Source of the DNA: Eucommia ulmoides
Taxonomy: Eukaryota > Streptophyta > Magnoliopsida > Garryales > Eucommiaceae
Assembly: GCA_016647705.1 (NCBI GenBank)
Contig: CM028338.1
Coordinates: 24,625,077-24,689,076 of the forward strand
Length of the DNA stretch: 64,000 bases
Reading direction: 5' to 3'
Every line of letters starts with the position of its first letter. Positions within the stretch are counted from its first letter, which is position 1. Both the position numbers and the translations under genes were made by a program. Shown piece after piece: positions 1-14,263 of the stretch. The notes under the pieces are model-generated. The model saw only the letters and a list, made by a program, of their open reading frames with translations. It did no database searches and was not told the origin of the DNA.

Positions 1-1157
1 CATCTCCTTCATTTTGGCCGGTGACTCTCTTGCCCCCATGGAGTTTTGAGCCCCTTAAGCTATATTTAAGCCTAGGGTTAGGAGTTTTAGAGGTGGAGCT
101 CACATCCCGAAGTGCAGAAGACGGCGAATCGATCGTAGAACGTTCTTAGCGGTTTATCTTCGGACGATGATAAGTTCTTCGATTGTTTTTCCTTATTTCT
201 TTATCTTAGGAGCTTGTGAGCATGTTTAGCTCGTTACTTCATTGTAAATGCAGCTATGGCCATAGTTAAATATGGATTGTAGTAGGGATTAACATATATT
301 TATAAATACGTTGTTTGGATTATTTCGGTGTTTCGTTTATGTTTGTTCTTCGTAGTTTGATTGTGTTTATCGTATTGTTTGTTTATTATGCTTGGATTGA
401 TAAATGAAGAATACAGGGTTTTGACAAAACCCTGGATTCGGATTAAGGTAAACAAACGCCACGATTCTATAACCCGGTCGGGATTTGAATCATAGACAAT
501 CGATGACGTGGGGCAAGACACATGCTACCTAGAGTCGTTAAGACGTTGAGGGGGACTTCTTCGTTGGCTCAAAATTGTGTTATATCCCTCGTCTTACACT
601 CGGGGGAGGTGGCGAGGGAGTTTTAGAACGAAGATTGTCGATAGGGTAAATACAACGCGACGATCCAATAACCCGGGAGGGAGTTAGATTGTGTGCAATC
701 AATGACGCTGGGCGAGACTCACGTAACCTAGCGTCGTTAAGACGTTGAGGGGGACTTCTTCTTTGACTTGAAGTCATGTATTCCCCCGTCTTACACTCGG
801 GAGAGGTGGTGGTGGAGTTTACATACCGAGATTGTCAAATAGGTCGAACAACGTAAACGTGAGTAAATCGAGATCAAACACGTATTTGTAAACACGTTAA
901 TCCCTATGCAATTTTTCCCCCTAAAACATATTAGCATATTAGTGTAGTTAATTTAGGATATATTAGTATTAGTTTAATTAATTAAATACATTTGTTTTTC
1001 ACGTAGATAAAATTAGGTCACGACAAACGCGGTATTCGATAGTAACGACACCAATCCCTGTGGATACGATAACCCGATCTTAACGATCACACTATACTAA
1101 AACTTAGACCTCGTATACTTGCAAGTGTAAGTAGCGGCGTGTTTCACGCCCTTACCA
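1..1157 (+). repeat. 5' LTR (partial) of element A1, Athila-derived
   Basis: This is the right-hand part of a long terminal repeat. It aligns base for base, with scattered differences, to 3693-4850 further along, which is the 3' LTR of the same element. The window opens inside this LTR, so its start and its palindrome-rich part lie outside. The LTR ends in ..TACCA, followed a few bases later by a primer-binding site. By eye the two LTRs differ about once per 20-30 bases, more near the window edge, so the insertion is not recent. Orientation is plus. Confidence 0.85.
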
Positions 1158-1163
1158 AGTTTT

Positions 1164-1182
1164 TGGCGTCGTTGCCGGGGAT
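1164..1182 (+). other. Primer-binding site of A1, tRNA-Asp type
   Basis: The 19 bases TGGCGTCGTTGCCGGGGAT match the complement of the 3' end of plant tRNA-Asp (TGGCGCCGTTGCCGGGGAT) with one mismatch. Athila-lineage Ty3/Gypsy elements use this primer, which is the main reason for calling the lineage. The site starts seven bases after the LTR ends. Confidence 0.8.
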
Positions 1183-3136
1183 TGTTTTGATGTTATTGTC
1201 GAAGAAACACGGTAACGGCCAGAGACTGAAGTTTTAGATAGGAGAAGCAAGTGTTTCGTATTGTCGAGGATTGGCAAAGTTGTTATTATTGATATTGTGT
1301 ATAAATGACTTAATTTTACTTTAGGCATTTCTTTGTATATAATTTTTCGTTTGTAGTTTTGTTTTGTTTCTTATGCAGGATACTTGCTGATATTAGATCG
1401 ACGGATATTAATGCATCCCTTTCGACAGGATTCCAAATTGTTTTATGTTGCTTAGCCAAGCACATAAGCCGGTGAGGCGTTTCGTTGAAAGATTGAGCTG
1501 AACAAAGAAAAACCTCGCCAATCTTGAGGGCGTTCTGAAAATGTTGGGCCGAGGACATTAAACCAGGCGCTTCTTGGGAGGCAACCCAAGGTAAAATAAA
1601 TTAAATCCGTCATATCCGACTTGATTCGGAGGCGAGATCATCTTGCCTCCCAGATAAGTGTTCTAACCACGCTTCATCAGCATGCTTTAATTTCATATAT
1701 GTTGAGAATGATGATTGGGTTCGCTGAGGACACTGTCCATTTTGAGTTCAGAAGTGATGTGTAGTATGTAGTAGTATGTTAGTTTATGTGTTATCGTTTT
1801 TCCGTATTGCATGTGTGTTTAGGTTAGAATGTGTTTATGTTTTTGTGTTGTTGTTTATATGTTGAGTTTTTCATTCATCTGGGCCGTTACCCGATGATGA
1901 TAACTACCCCTAGTTGTTTTCAAGGTCAAGGGTAATACCCATGCATATGTGATTCTGTGTGCTTGACTATGCTTTTTGGTAAAAATTATTGTAGATTCTA
2001 ATTTGCACGGGCACATAGACTCAATGTATTTTTATTCAATTGATTTGAGGACGATTATCGATTAGCCAAATTCATGACACATTTAAGGATTCTAGAACTT
2101 GATTTAGGGGAATCTTGAGGCGAAATCCTAGGCGAGGCAGTTTAGGAGACGTGATTTAGGCATTCTCTTTGTCGCTTGAGCCTTTGAAGCCTACCATGTA
2201 ATAAGAATATCCCTCGTCACCCTGTCGAAGCCTAAATACAAATTCAATTCAGAACAGATAAACTAATACTATGGCCAGTGGATCTTTTTCTAAACCTAAA
2301 TCGCTAAAGTTAAAGGCACATTTGAGTGAATCAAGTTAGCCATTGCAAAGGCTTCTTGATGTGAGCGGTTGGGTTTAGGGAGAACTTCCAATTGGTTTGG
2401 TATTTGAGTACTCACTGTCTTTTTTCATTTGTATTTCACACACCCCTTCAATTGTAACATTCAAATAAGTTTGGGGGGGTGTTCGTTGAAAAAAAAAAAA
2501 AGTCAAATGTAAATACGGTTTTTATTTCCGTTTCTTTTGACAAGTGAGTACGTTGGTCTTAAATGCATGTTCTGGATTATTTTCAATCTTTCTATGGAGG
2601 TTCGAGAGCGAATGTGCCAAGCGTTGAGCCTTGGGTAACGTTAAGTTAACAACGTTAACCCGTTTTCTATTCTAAATTACTCTTGGTCAAATATACCAAA
2701 ACCGAACCAAGTCCTAATGATCTTCATGAACTACTAAACCTACATTAGTGGAGAGTGGACCCCAATCAGGCCTATGGAAATCCTAGTCCTTCACGGTTTA
2801 AGTCATGAATTTCGTTGGTGGATAATCCAATCCAATTGTTGTATAGTTATATTATTGAGTCTCGCACTAACACGTTTAAAGGATCTACAATAGCGTTCAC
2901 CATTATTGCATGTCGAAATTCTAGAACATTACATGTTGTGTGTTACCGCCTGAACTCGATATAACTGGCGGTTGTTGAGGGCAAAAATAAATAGGCCGTT
3001 AGAAGAATTTAAAACTCGCATGTTGTTATGTTTAGATTGTTTTTGGGTTATTTTTTATTTATTTCAGTTTGTGTATTTTTCATTTTAGTGTGTGTGTTTG
3101 GCTCGAGGACTAGCCAAATTCCGAGTTTGGGGGTAT
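1183..3136 (+). mobile_element. Internal region of A1, no coding capacity
   Basis: Only about 2 kb separate the two LTRs. No gag, protease, RT or integrase frame survives. The 1380-1560 part is a shortened relic of the gag region that is longer in A2 and A3. Next comes the family box CGCTTCTTGGGAGGCAACCC (about 1568-1587). Then there is non-coding sequence shared with A2 and A3, including a G-tract at about 2469, an A-run at 2489-2501 and arms of an inverted repeat at 2406-2416 and 2539-2551. It ends in the polypurine-like stretch GAGTTTGGGGGTAT just before the 3' LTR. A1 therefore cannot move without proteins supplied in trans. Confidence 0.75.
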
Positions 3137-3360
3137 TGATAGGTGTTAAAAACCTATCTATTTCCAATCCGAAATTGTTAGTTTTCAAATACGTTTATAG
3201 TTATTTTTATTATGTTTTAATCAGTTTTATATTTTTATATACATCAGGTGTGTGGGGCAAGAAGATAGGAAACTGGAGTTGAAACGATAAGATCGAACCA
3301 AAGCGGTTCAAAGTTACGGTGGATAAACAAGCTCGGAGGCTAAAAGATGAAACAGGCCTA

Positions 3361-3639
3361 CCGCTTAGGCGTGCAGACCACCGCCTAAGCGGTGAAGAAG
3401 ATGAGAAGAGCAAAATGTTACTGACGGACGACCGCTTAGGCGAAGATTCCATCACCTAGGCGGAAATCCAGCAGAAGACGAAGAAGGGCTATTGATAGCC
3501 GCTCGCCTAGGCGAAGTTTTCTTCGCCTAGGCGAAAATCCAACAGAATGTTCTCCCAGTCCACCGCCTACTTCACCACCTAGGCGATCAGACTGAACCGA
3601 CCTAACTCTGCCTAGGCGACGAATCCACCGCCTAGGCAG
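3361..3639 (+). repeat. Palindrome array, core CCTAGG, in A1 LTR
   Basis: About ten imperfect copies of a 10-12-base palindrome lie 15-50 bases apart. Examples are CGCCTAGGCG at 3504-3513 and 3524-3533, CCGCTTAGGCG at 3432-3442 and CACCTAGGCGG at 3453-3463. The copies are nearly all self-complementary. A2 and A3 carry an equivalent array at the same LTR position with a different core. Confidence 0.8.
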
Positions 3640-4139
3640 ATTTGCCCTGCACAGTCTTGAGATATTTTTGAGATATTTTGGCTATAAATACCGCCTCTCC
3701 TCCCCCTTGGCCGGTGACTCTCTTGCCCCCATGGATTTTTTAACCCCTTAGGCTATATTTAAGCCTAGGGTTAGGAGTTTTAGAGGTGGAGCTCACATCC
3801 CGAAGTGGAGAAGACGGCGAATCGATCGTAGAGCGTTCTTAGCAGTTTATCTTCAGACGAGGCTAAGTTCTTCGATTGTTTTTCCTTATTTCTTTATCTT
3901 AGGATCTTGTGAGCATGTTTAGCTCGTTACTTCATTGTAAATGCGGCTATGGCCATAGTTAAACATGAATTGTAATAGGGATTAACATATATTTATAAAT
4001 ACGTTGTTTGGATTATTTCAGTGTTTCGTTTATGTTTGTTCTTCGTAGTTTGATTGTGTTTATCGTATTGTTTGTTTATTATGCTTGAATTGATAAATGG
4101 AGAATACAGGGTTTTGACAAAACCCCGGATTCAGATTAA

Positions 4140-4515
4140 GGTAAACAAACGCTACGGTTCTATAACCCGGTCGGGGTTTGAATCGTAAACAATCGATGAC
4201 GTGGGGCAAGACACACGCTACCTAGGGTCGTTAAGACGTTGAGGGGGACTTATTCATTGGCTCAAAATTGCGTTATATCCCTCGTCTTACACTCAGGAGA
4301 AGTGGCGAGGGAGTTTTAGAACGGAGATTGTCGATAGGGTAAATACAACGCGACGATCCAATAACCCGGGAGGGAGTTGGATTGTGTGCAATCAATGATG
4401 CTGGGCGAGACTCACGTGACCTAGGGTCGTTAAGATGTTGAGGGGGACTTCTTCATTGACTCGAAATCATGTATTCCCCCGTCTTACACTCGAGAGAGGT
4501 GGCGGTGGAGTTTAC
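4140..4515 (+). repeat. Internal tandem duplication in A1 LTR (about 185-bp unit)
   Basis: Two diverged units follow each other. Both contain AATCGATGACG/CAATCAATGATG, then GGGGCAAGAC/GGGCGAGACTCACG, then CTAGGGTCGTTAAGA and TTGAGGGGGACTT. The 5' LTR shows the same doubling (about 445-830). The LTRs of A2 and A3 have only one such unit, so the duplication is specific to the A1 subfamily. Confidence 0.7.
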
Positions 4516-4850
4516 ATACCGAGATTGTCAAGTAGGTCGAATAACGTAAACGAGAGTAAATCGAGATCGAATACGTATTTGTAAACACGTTAATCCCTAT
4601 GCAATTATTCACCATAAAACATATTAGCATATTAGTGTAGTTAATTTAGGATATATTAGTATTAGTTTAATTAATTAAATACATTTGTTTTTCGCGTAGA
4701 TAAAATTAGGTCACGACAAACGCGGTATTCGATAGTAACGACACCAATCCTTGTGGATACGATAACCCGATCTTAACGATCACACTATACTAAAACTTGA
4801 ATCTCATACACTTACGAGTGTAAGTAGCGGCGTGTTTCACGCCCCTACCA

Positions 4851-6023
4851 ACTCTCTCCTTGTCCGAAAGATACAATTTGCCGTTAACTTTGTCTCTATC
4901 CTCAATCCTATTCTCTCCACTATTATTGTCTCTGATGTTCTCCACTAATCAATCCCATTCCCAAATCATCCTAACATATCCACTATTCTCAATCCATTTC
5001 CTTCCATCCGACATGCAGCCGAGATCATTTCCTCCCCAATCACCGATAGCCTAATACACTCTTCCTTGCCACCGACATCACATATCCACTCCCGTTGTGA
5101 TCAACTTTTTAGATCCACTCACCGCCGCATTCATCACTGTCATATATCTCCCCCCGCCATTGTCCACACCGACTTCATAGATCTACTCACAATAACGATG
5201 AAGGTGGCCAAATCACAAAGGTGGCAATCACGTCTGACCGTCGCCAAACTTCACCATCTTCAAATACGACCACCACCGTCTAGATCTGGTCCTCGACAGT
5301 GAGATCAACAGTGAACTTGGATTAGTGGCTGCAACGACGGTGAATGGCGAGATTGGCAGTGAGATGAGGAGAGATTTCACGAACAATGACAATGCCAATG
5401 CCTGGTGGTTCGTGGAGGTGAATCGAGGAGATGGAGGTGAGAAATCGAGGGGGATGGAGGTGAGTTTAGTGAAAGGGAGAAATTTTTACCTGGGAGCATG
5501 GAAAGACACGTCTAGGCACAGACAGACACTGCGACACGACGGCGACTGGGTGGAGTGGAGATGATGGTGGCGAGGACCTCACTCGCTCAAATCGTGTGGA
5601 TCTTCGATGGATCGATGGAGATAGTGTAGATTACGGTGGCAGATCGTAGATTCAACAACCGTTGGTCGTCGTCCATACATAGCGTAGGTTACGGCCGCAG
5701 ATCAAAGATTCAACAATCGTCGAACGTCGTCCAGGCCCATCGCCATCGCCGTAGATCCTCGCCAATCAAGATAGAGGTAGAGAGAGAGGGAATGGTCACT
5801 GAATGAAATCACACAATAGGGTTAAGGGATTAAAATGTCTCTCTAGAGGTAAGGGTTGATGGCTAGACGCAAGAGGATCTTGGCATTTGAAAGTGGCAAA
5901 CATGTAAAATTCTATAAAATGTCAATTGTCTCTAGACATTTGTTAATGTATCTCAGCCATTGGATATGAGATCCAAGGGCCTAAAACCTCTCCCTCCAAA
6001 AATGTGTAGAAGATATTTTCAAA

Positions 6024-6025
<2 letters not shown>
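4851..6025. other. Gene-free stretch after A1
   Basis: Short frames here have no recognisable domains and run through simple C/T-rich or GA-rich sequence. The 5160-5780 part is richer in G and C and resembles UTR-like filler seen in the MULE-like elements at 24475 and 33480, but I found no terminal repeat to define an element. I see no gene. Confidence 0.5.

Positions 6026-6081
<56 letters not shown>
6026..6081. repeat. (AT)n microsatellite
   Basis: An uninterrupted run of alternating A and T about 56 bases long, lying just left of the antisense Copia fragment. Confidence 0.95.
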
Positions 6082-6085
<4 letters not shown>

Positions 6086-6089
6086 TTGC

Positions 6090-6836
6090 CTATTATTCAA
6101 AAATACTCCAACTGAGATATACTCTCTCCAATATTCTTAAAAAGATGTTATCATCTACTGTTGTTCTGGTTATACTAGAGTCATCCTTGTTAAAATTTTC
6201 AAGGATCTTCTTCATATATACTAAGATTGAGATAAAATCAATCATTTAGATGTTCTTGTAATTTTAATTCCAAGAATGACATCTACTTTTTCCAAATCTT
6301 TCATCTCAAATATATTTGTAAGATTAGTTAGACATATTTTATGATTTTATCACTACTACCAAAAATAAGTATGTCATCTACATATAAGCATATAATAACG
6401 TAACAAGACTTTGTTGTCTTAATGTAGACACACTTGTTATATTTACTGATTTTAAAATTATTTGACGACATAACATTGTCAAAATTCTCATGCCATTATT
6501 TTGGCGCTTTCTTTAATCCATACAAGGATTTTACAAGTCAACATACTTTATTCTATTTTCCAAGACCACAAACCCTTCTGGGAGTTCGATATAAATTTTT
6601 TTATCCAATTCGCCATTCAAGAAAGCAGTCTTAACATTCATATGATGTATCACAATATTATGTATAGCTGTTATTGCTATTGACATACGTATAGATATGA
6701 TTCTTATTATTGGTGAATAAGTATCAAAATAGTTTACAAATCTTGCCTTATGTTTATCAATTGATCCATTTGCTTTTATCTTTTTCTTAAAGATACATTT
6801 ACACCCTAGTGGTTTTATTCTAGATCGAATATTCAC
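6090..6836 (-). pseudogene. Copia reverse-transcriptase fragment
   Basis: Read on the minus strand this is the middle of a Ty1/Copia RT. It starts in the GCKxIFKKK-like stretch before the RT core, passes DTYSPI and MNVKTAFLNGELDKKIYIE (the Copia MDVKTAFLNG block), and reaches the catalytic YVDD box, whose codons lie at 6373-6384. Roughly ten residues expected just before FDTYSP are missing, and the frame is broken after about 100 codons. No gag, integrase or LTR belongs to it. It points away from the Sirevirus sequence that abuts its right side, so it is a separate, older fragment. Confidence 0.8.
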
Positions 6837-6889
6837 TATTTTTCATGTATGATTTTGAAGGATGAACTCAATTTCACTATTCACAACCT

Positions 6890-7284
6890 TTTTACAAAGA
6901 GGTGCTTCAAGAGAGTAATGGGTTGATTCTAAGCCTGTGAAAAGAATCAAGGTTGTAAATGTTAATTTTAAGCTTATGGAAAGAATCAAAATTTTAAGGG
7001 TTTGGTTCCTACTTGGAAAAGAATCAAGGGGTAGTGGATTGTGAAATCCCTGTGAAGCTCGGGGGACTAGATGTAGATAAGATTAGCTTGATGAATCAGA
7101 ATAAATTCTTGTATACTGTATTTTTTCCTATGTGTTTGTTTGGGTGTGCACTTAGCTAATTGTGTTTCCTCTGTTTAACAAGATAATAATCAATTAGGAA
7201 AATTGATATCTTAAATTTGAATTTACTTAAATTTTTATAATTACCCAAATCACCCCGCTCTTGGGTACATCTTTGGGCCAACCA
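6890..7284 (+). repeat. Truncated 5' LTR of Sirevirus-type Copia S1
   Basis: These 400 bases match the 3' ends of the LTRs at 32280-32708 and 46900-47328, and of the minus-strand LTR at 58149. They share the hairpin modules with GATTCTAAGCCTGTGAAAAG, the CCCTGTGAAGCTCGGGGGACTAG stretch and the CACCCCGCTCTTGGGTA end, and finish ..GGGCCAACCA. The first 1.5 kb or more of the LTR are missing, replaced by the unrelated antisense RT fragment. Confidence 0.75.
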
Positions 7285-7285
7285 T

Positions 7286-7297
7286 TAGTATCAGAGC
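7286..7297 (+). other. Primer-binding site of S1, initiator tRNA-Met type
   Basis: TAGTATCAGAGC differs by one base from TGGTATCAGAGC, the usual Copia primer-binding site complementary to the 3' end of initiator tRNA-Met. It lies directly after the LTR end and fixes both the LTR boundary and the plus orientation. Confidence 0.75.
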
Positions 7298-7339
7298 AGG
7301 TTAAGCTCAATAGGTTTAAAATCCTAGCTAAAACAGATC

Positions 7340-10295
<2,956 letters not shown>

Positions 10296-12665
10296 ACCTA
10301 GTTGAAGAGAGAAAAGTGGTCAGCAGATCAAAAACTATGGTCTCTATCCAGGAGCTCAGAGTTAAAAAAGAAAGTGACTTGACAGTTGATAAGTTGGAAG
10401 TGCTTCTAGAAGGAACAGAGCTTTCTTTCACCTCCAACGTCACGAAGGTGGCATTCCCAGACAAGTTCGACCCAACTAAGTTCAAAAAGTACAATGAGAA
10501 AATGGATTCAACTGACCATATCTGCCAATTCGGGCATGTTATGGCACTTTATGGAACGGGAAATTTAGTATTATACAGAGCATTTGCTACCTCCCTGAAG
10601 GGATCAGCTTTGGAATGGTTATACAACCTACTACCTGGGTCCATATCATCATTTACTGAATTCAGAAAACAATTCATTAGTTGCTTCCTAACCTGCCAAA
10701 GGTTAATGAAAGGCCCCGATTACCTGTTGACTCTACGGGAGGAAAAAGGAGAATCACTATATTAGTATATAAATCGTTTTAACGAGGAATTAACATGTAT
10801 TGAGGGATGTAACACCAATCTCATCATGACTGAGTTGATGGAAAGGGCGAAGGCCTATATGAAGTTGAAAGACGTCAAATACGAGATGGAATGAAGGATA
10901 CCGTCAAAACATGGTCTTAATCAAAGTGAGAAATATCACAATAGAGCCAAGGACAGTAGCTTAGACAGCCAAAAAGATCGATCAACAGACTCAAGCTCAA
11001 GATCAGAAGCTCATTGGATCCTAACCTCCCTGGGCAATGGATGCCGATCTCCAGAATTTAGCATGAAATCCGATCGTTCGAGGTTATTCAGTGGCCTCAA
11101 AAGATCATGTCAAAACAAAACAAAAAGAGTATAGGAAAGTACTGTAAATTTCATAAAGACCATGAACATGACACAGATGACTGCTGGAATTTAAAAAAAT
11201 AGATTAAAAGGCTAATAGACATGGGTCAGCTACGTGGTTATCTACAAGATTAACTAAGAGACAAAAAGAGATCTGATAGCGAAAGTAGAAGCAAGAATCG
11301 AAAAAGAAAACAGAAAGGTGAAAGGCTAAGTAATGCTCAGAGGTGATTTATATGATAAACCCTAGTGAGCCAATAATTGGGGAGTAAAATTGTGAACAGA
11401 AGAGGAAGATTTGAGAAGCAGCAATGGAGAAAATTTATGGTGAAACTATAGTAGTGGTTGCGAAACTCGGCCTAGTGATCAAATTCAGCAACAAGGATTA
11501 TAAGAGGATCGTACATCCTCACGAGGATGCCCTAGTGATAACCTTTTAGATTTCTAGTTTCAAGGTAAGAAGGATTTTAATTGATATGGGCAGTTCTACT
11601 AATATCATCTTTGTAAATACCTTAAAACATATAGGAGTGTTAAGCTTAAACATCGAATCCACCCAAACAGTTATAGTAGGATTCAATGGTGATCCAACTT
11701 TCCCAAGGGAAAAATTACTCTATCAGTCAGGGTAAGTAAAGAGGATAATCGACTGAATAAAACCACAGAGTTCATGGTGATGGACTCTTCATCCCCATAC
11801 AATGCGACATTGGGACGTCGATGGCTTTATTCTATGGGAGCCATGGCGTCCACCTTTCACAAGTGCATTAATTACATGAAATATGGGGTAGTAACAGTTA
11901 TCCAAGGGGATTAGGTGGCATCCAAACAATGCTTTGCAATAGCAATGAGAGGAAAGAAAAAGGCCAACAGCAATTAAAGTCGGAGCAGGAAGAAGCGCCA
12001 CCTAATACCTCAACTCAAGAAATAAATAATTTCAGAGAATACCCCAGTGTTCTTCAGCCGACAGAGCAAGTGCAAGAGATGACCTTCGAAAAATAAAGGA
12101 AGAAGTTGAAGATAGCAAGGCATTAAGCTGGCCTGAGATGGAAAAAATAAAAGAATTGTTGGCAAAGAGCTTAGACGTGTTTACATAGGCCCTAGAAGAT
12201 ATGGAAGGGATTGATCCCAAGGTAGCAGTGTATCACCTTGATATCTCAAGATTTTATCCTCCAGTCAGGCAGAAAATAATGACTTTTAGTTCGGAGAAGA
12301 AGAAGGTGATCGAGTCAGAGGTAAAAATGCTGCTTGCAATAGGGCATATAAGATAGGTAACATACCTAAGGTGGTTAACCAATCTCATGCTCATTAAAAA
12401 TAATACCAAAAAGTAGAGGATGTGTGTTGACATCCCTTATCTCAACTAGGCATACCCCAACGATTGCTATCGGATGCCAAGAATATATCAAATGATGGAT
12501 GCAACTGCAGGACATAAACTGTTGAGCATGATGGACACGTATTCAGGTTATAATTAAATCCAGATCGATCAGCGAGATGAAGAGGAAAGAACGTTTATAA
12601 CACTGAGAGGTACGTATTGTTACATGATAATGCCATTTAGTTTGAGAAATACAGGGGTAACCTAT
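10296..12665 (+). pseudogene. Tat/Retand-type Gypsy gag-protease-RT, 5' part (T1)
   Basis: The first frame (10316-10765) encodes the retrotransposon gag core, with FDPTKFKKYN, ALYGTGNLVLYRAFATSLKG and LEWLYNLLPGSISSFTEF. These are typical of Tat-lineage Ty3/Gypsy gag. A stop and frameshifts follow. A Tat-type zinc segment YCKFHKDHEHDTDDCWNLK lies at about 11140-11196. The protease box IDMGSSTNIIF lies near 11580-11613. RT begins near 12260 and shows MDTYSGYN (about 12530) and RGTYCYMIMPFSLRNTGVTY just before 12665, where element A2 interrupts it. The frame resumes at 16885. No LTR or primer-binding site precedes gag; the upstream sequence is Sirevirus. Confidence 0.8.
12661..12665 (+). other. 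Target-site duplication CCTAT, left of A2
   Basis: CCTAT occurs directly before A2 and again at 16885-16889 directly after it. Removing A2 and one copy restores the reading of the interrupted Tat RT through the junction, which confirms that this is the insertion site. Confidence 0.85.
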
Positions 12666-14117
12666 TGATATGGGTAATTTATCCATTTATTTTCAAACCG
12701 ATTTTGGTAGTTTCTGAGTATTTTTATCATGTTTTAATTTGTTTTAATTAGCTTTTATTTGTTTTTGTATAAATTAGGTGTTTAGGACAAAAATGAGCTA
12801 AAACGATTGAAAATCAACCTAATCGGTAGAACGGAGGTGGAAAAGCAGTGGAAAAACGATGAAAAAAAATAAGGATTCAAATCAGTACATCCACCGCTGC
12901 AGCGGTTAGGCCACCGCTACAGTAATGAAACTACTGGGAGTGTAGAAAGTTCACCTCCATAGCGGTCAGGACACCGCTGCAGTGGTGAAACAACAGAGTG
13001 CCCACTGATGAACCACCGTGGCAGTGATCAAGCTACCGCTGTAGCAATGACCACTGCCAACATACCCACCGCTGCAGCGGTAAACCCTGCACCTGTAAAG
13101 TATGTTTTTTTGATATTTTGAGATATTTTTGTTCTCATATCCTTGCCTCCTCCTCCACGTTCGACCATTAGACCTCATTAGAGGATTGATAGGTTAGAGT
13201 TGAGAGGTTTTGGAGAGAGCTCAACCAAACCAAAGGAGAATAACACCGAGCGAAGAAGGAGAAACGCTCTCGGAGTGGTTTTAGCATCGGATCTTCGGAT
13301 AACGGATAAGTTCATTCATTTCTTTCTTTATTTCTTAACTTTGGTAGTTTGTTTGAGGATGTTTAGCTCATTTGTTATTGTATATACGGTTACATCCATT
13401 GGCTAAACATGGATTATCTATGGGATTAACATAATTTATGAAAATATCGTTTGTTTGAATTATGTTTCTTTAATGGTTGTTCTTCGCTATTCGATTATGT
13501 TTACCGTTCTTGTATTTCCATTATATACTTGTTTAGATATACTGAGAAATCGCAGTTTGACACTTGGGAGAGGTAACCCCGGATTCGGACTAGGGTTTAA
13601 ACACAACGCGAAGATCTAATAACCCTGGAGGGAGTTAGAAAGTGTGCAATCCATGATGTTAGGGCAAGACTCATGTGACTATGTGTTCTAAAAAAGGCTA
13701 GAGAGGGACTTTGGCGTTAACACGAAGTCACATATTCATTCACTTTACACTCGGGAGAGGGAGTGAATGAGTTTACGATATTGAGATTGTCGGATCGGTC
13801 GAATACCTTTATTGTTAACTAAATGAAAACAAACACGTTTAAGTAAATGAAGTTAATCCCTAGATAATAGATTCCCCCTAAACATCTCAATATAGTATAA
13901 ATAGTGTAATTAGATTAATTATTATTTTAGTTTAGTATTTATATTTATAAACAAAACATATTTTTATCTCCTAAATAAAGTTAGGTTATGATAATTACGG
14001 TACTCAACGATAATCTCAACCAATCCATGTGGATACGACAACTCTTACTCTTTCTATTATACTAAAACTTGACCTGTACACTTGCGGTGAAAGTAGCGAC
14101 GTATTCACGTGCTACCA
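12666..14117 (+). repeat. Single 5' LTR of A2
   Basis: It begins TGATATGGGTAATTTATCC and ends ..GCTACCA, about 1.45 kb. It is similar in plan to the A1 and A3 LTRs: a U3 palindrome array (12893-13081), then an AT-rich part with the shared TGTTTACCGTTCTT and TTAATCCCTA blocks. No second copy of this LTR occurs after the internal region. Confidence 0.8.
12893..13081 (+). repeat. Palindrome array, core CTGCAG, in A2 LTR
   Basis: Perfect CCGCTGCAGCGG palindromes bound the array at 12894-12905 and 13069-13080. Between them lie degenerate copies such as CACCGCTGCAGTGGTG (about 12972), CCGTGGCAGTGATC (about 13016) and CCGCTGTAGCAATG (about 13036). Spacing is about 20-50 bases. This is the counterpart of the CCTAGG array in A1. 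Confidence 0.75.
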
Positions 14118-14123
14118 AGTTTT

Positions 14124-14142
14124 TGGCGCCATTGTCGGTGAT
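14124..14142 (+). other. Primer-binding site of A2, tRNA-Asp type
   Basis: TGGCGCCATTGTCGGTGAT matches the tRNA-Asp complement with three mismatches. It starts seven bases after the LTR end, as in A1. Confidence 0.7.
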
Positions 14143-14263
14143 CGTGTTTTAGATTATTGTTAATATTGTGAGTAAATAACTTGATTTTAATTTAGGCATT
14201 TAGTTTGTTTATAATTTTTTTCTTTGTAGTTTTATTTTTATTTCTCATGTGGAGTACTTGAAG

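Larger units (their letters stand above)
3137..4850 (+). repeat. 3' LTR of element A1
   Basis: The complete LTR starts TGATAGGTGT right after the polypurine-like tract and ends ..CTACCA, about 1.7 kb. Its last 1.16 kb repeat the start of the window. It contains an array of CGCCTAGGCG-type palindromes (3361-3639) and an internal tandem duplication (about 4140-4515). The five bases after it are ACTCT; the matching left target duplication lies outside the window. Confidence 0.85.

Noticed and set aside
3028-3282. 84-codon frame with hydrophobic N-terminus
   Set aside because: It spans the polypurine-like tract and LTR start of A1; the hydrophobic look comes from T-rich sequence, and A2/A3 do not keep the frame.
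3361-3639. Evenly spaced short palindromes suggested a CRISPR-like array
   Set aside because: Spacing and repeats are irregular, it lies within a plant LTR duplicated as part of an element, and this is a eukaryotic genome.
4860-5564. Three plus-strand frames after A1
   Set aside because: Low-complexity composition, no domains, no splice or start context; surroundings look like UTR-like filler in degraded repeats.
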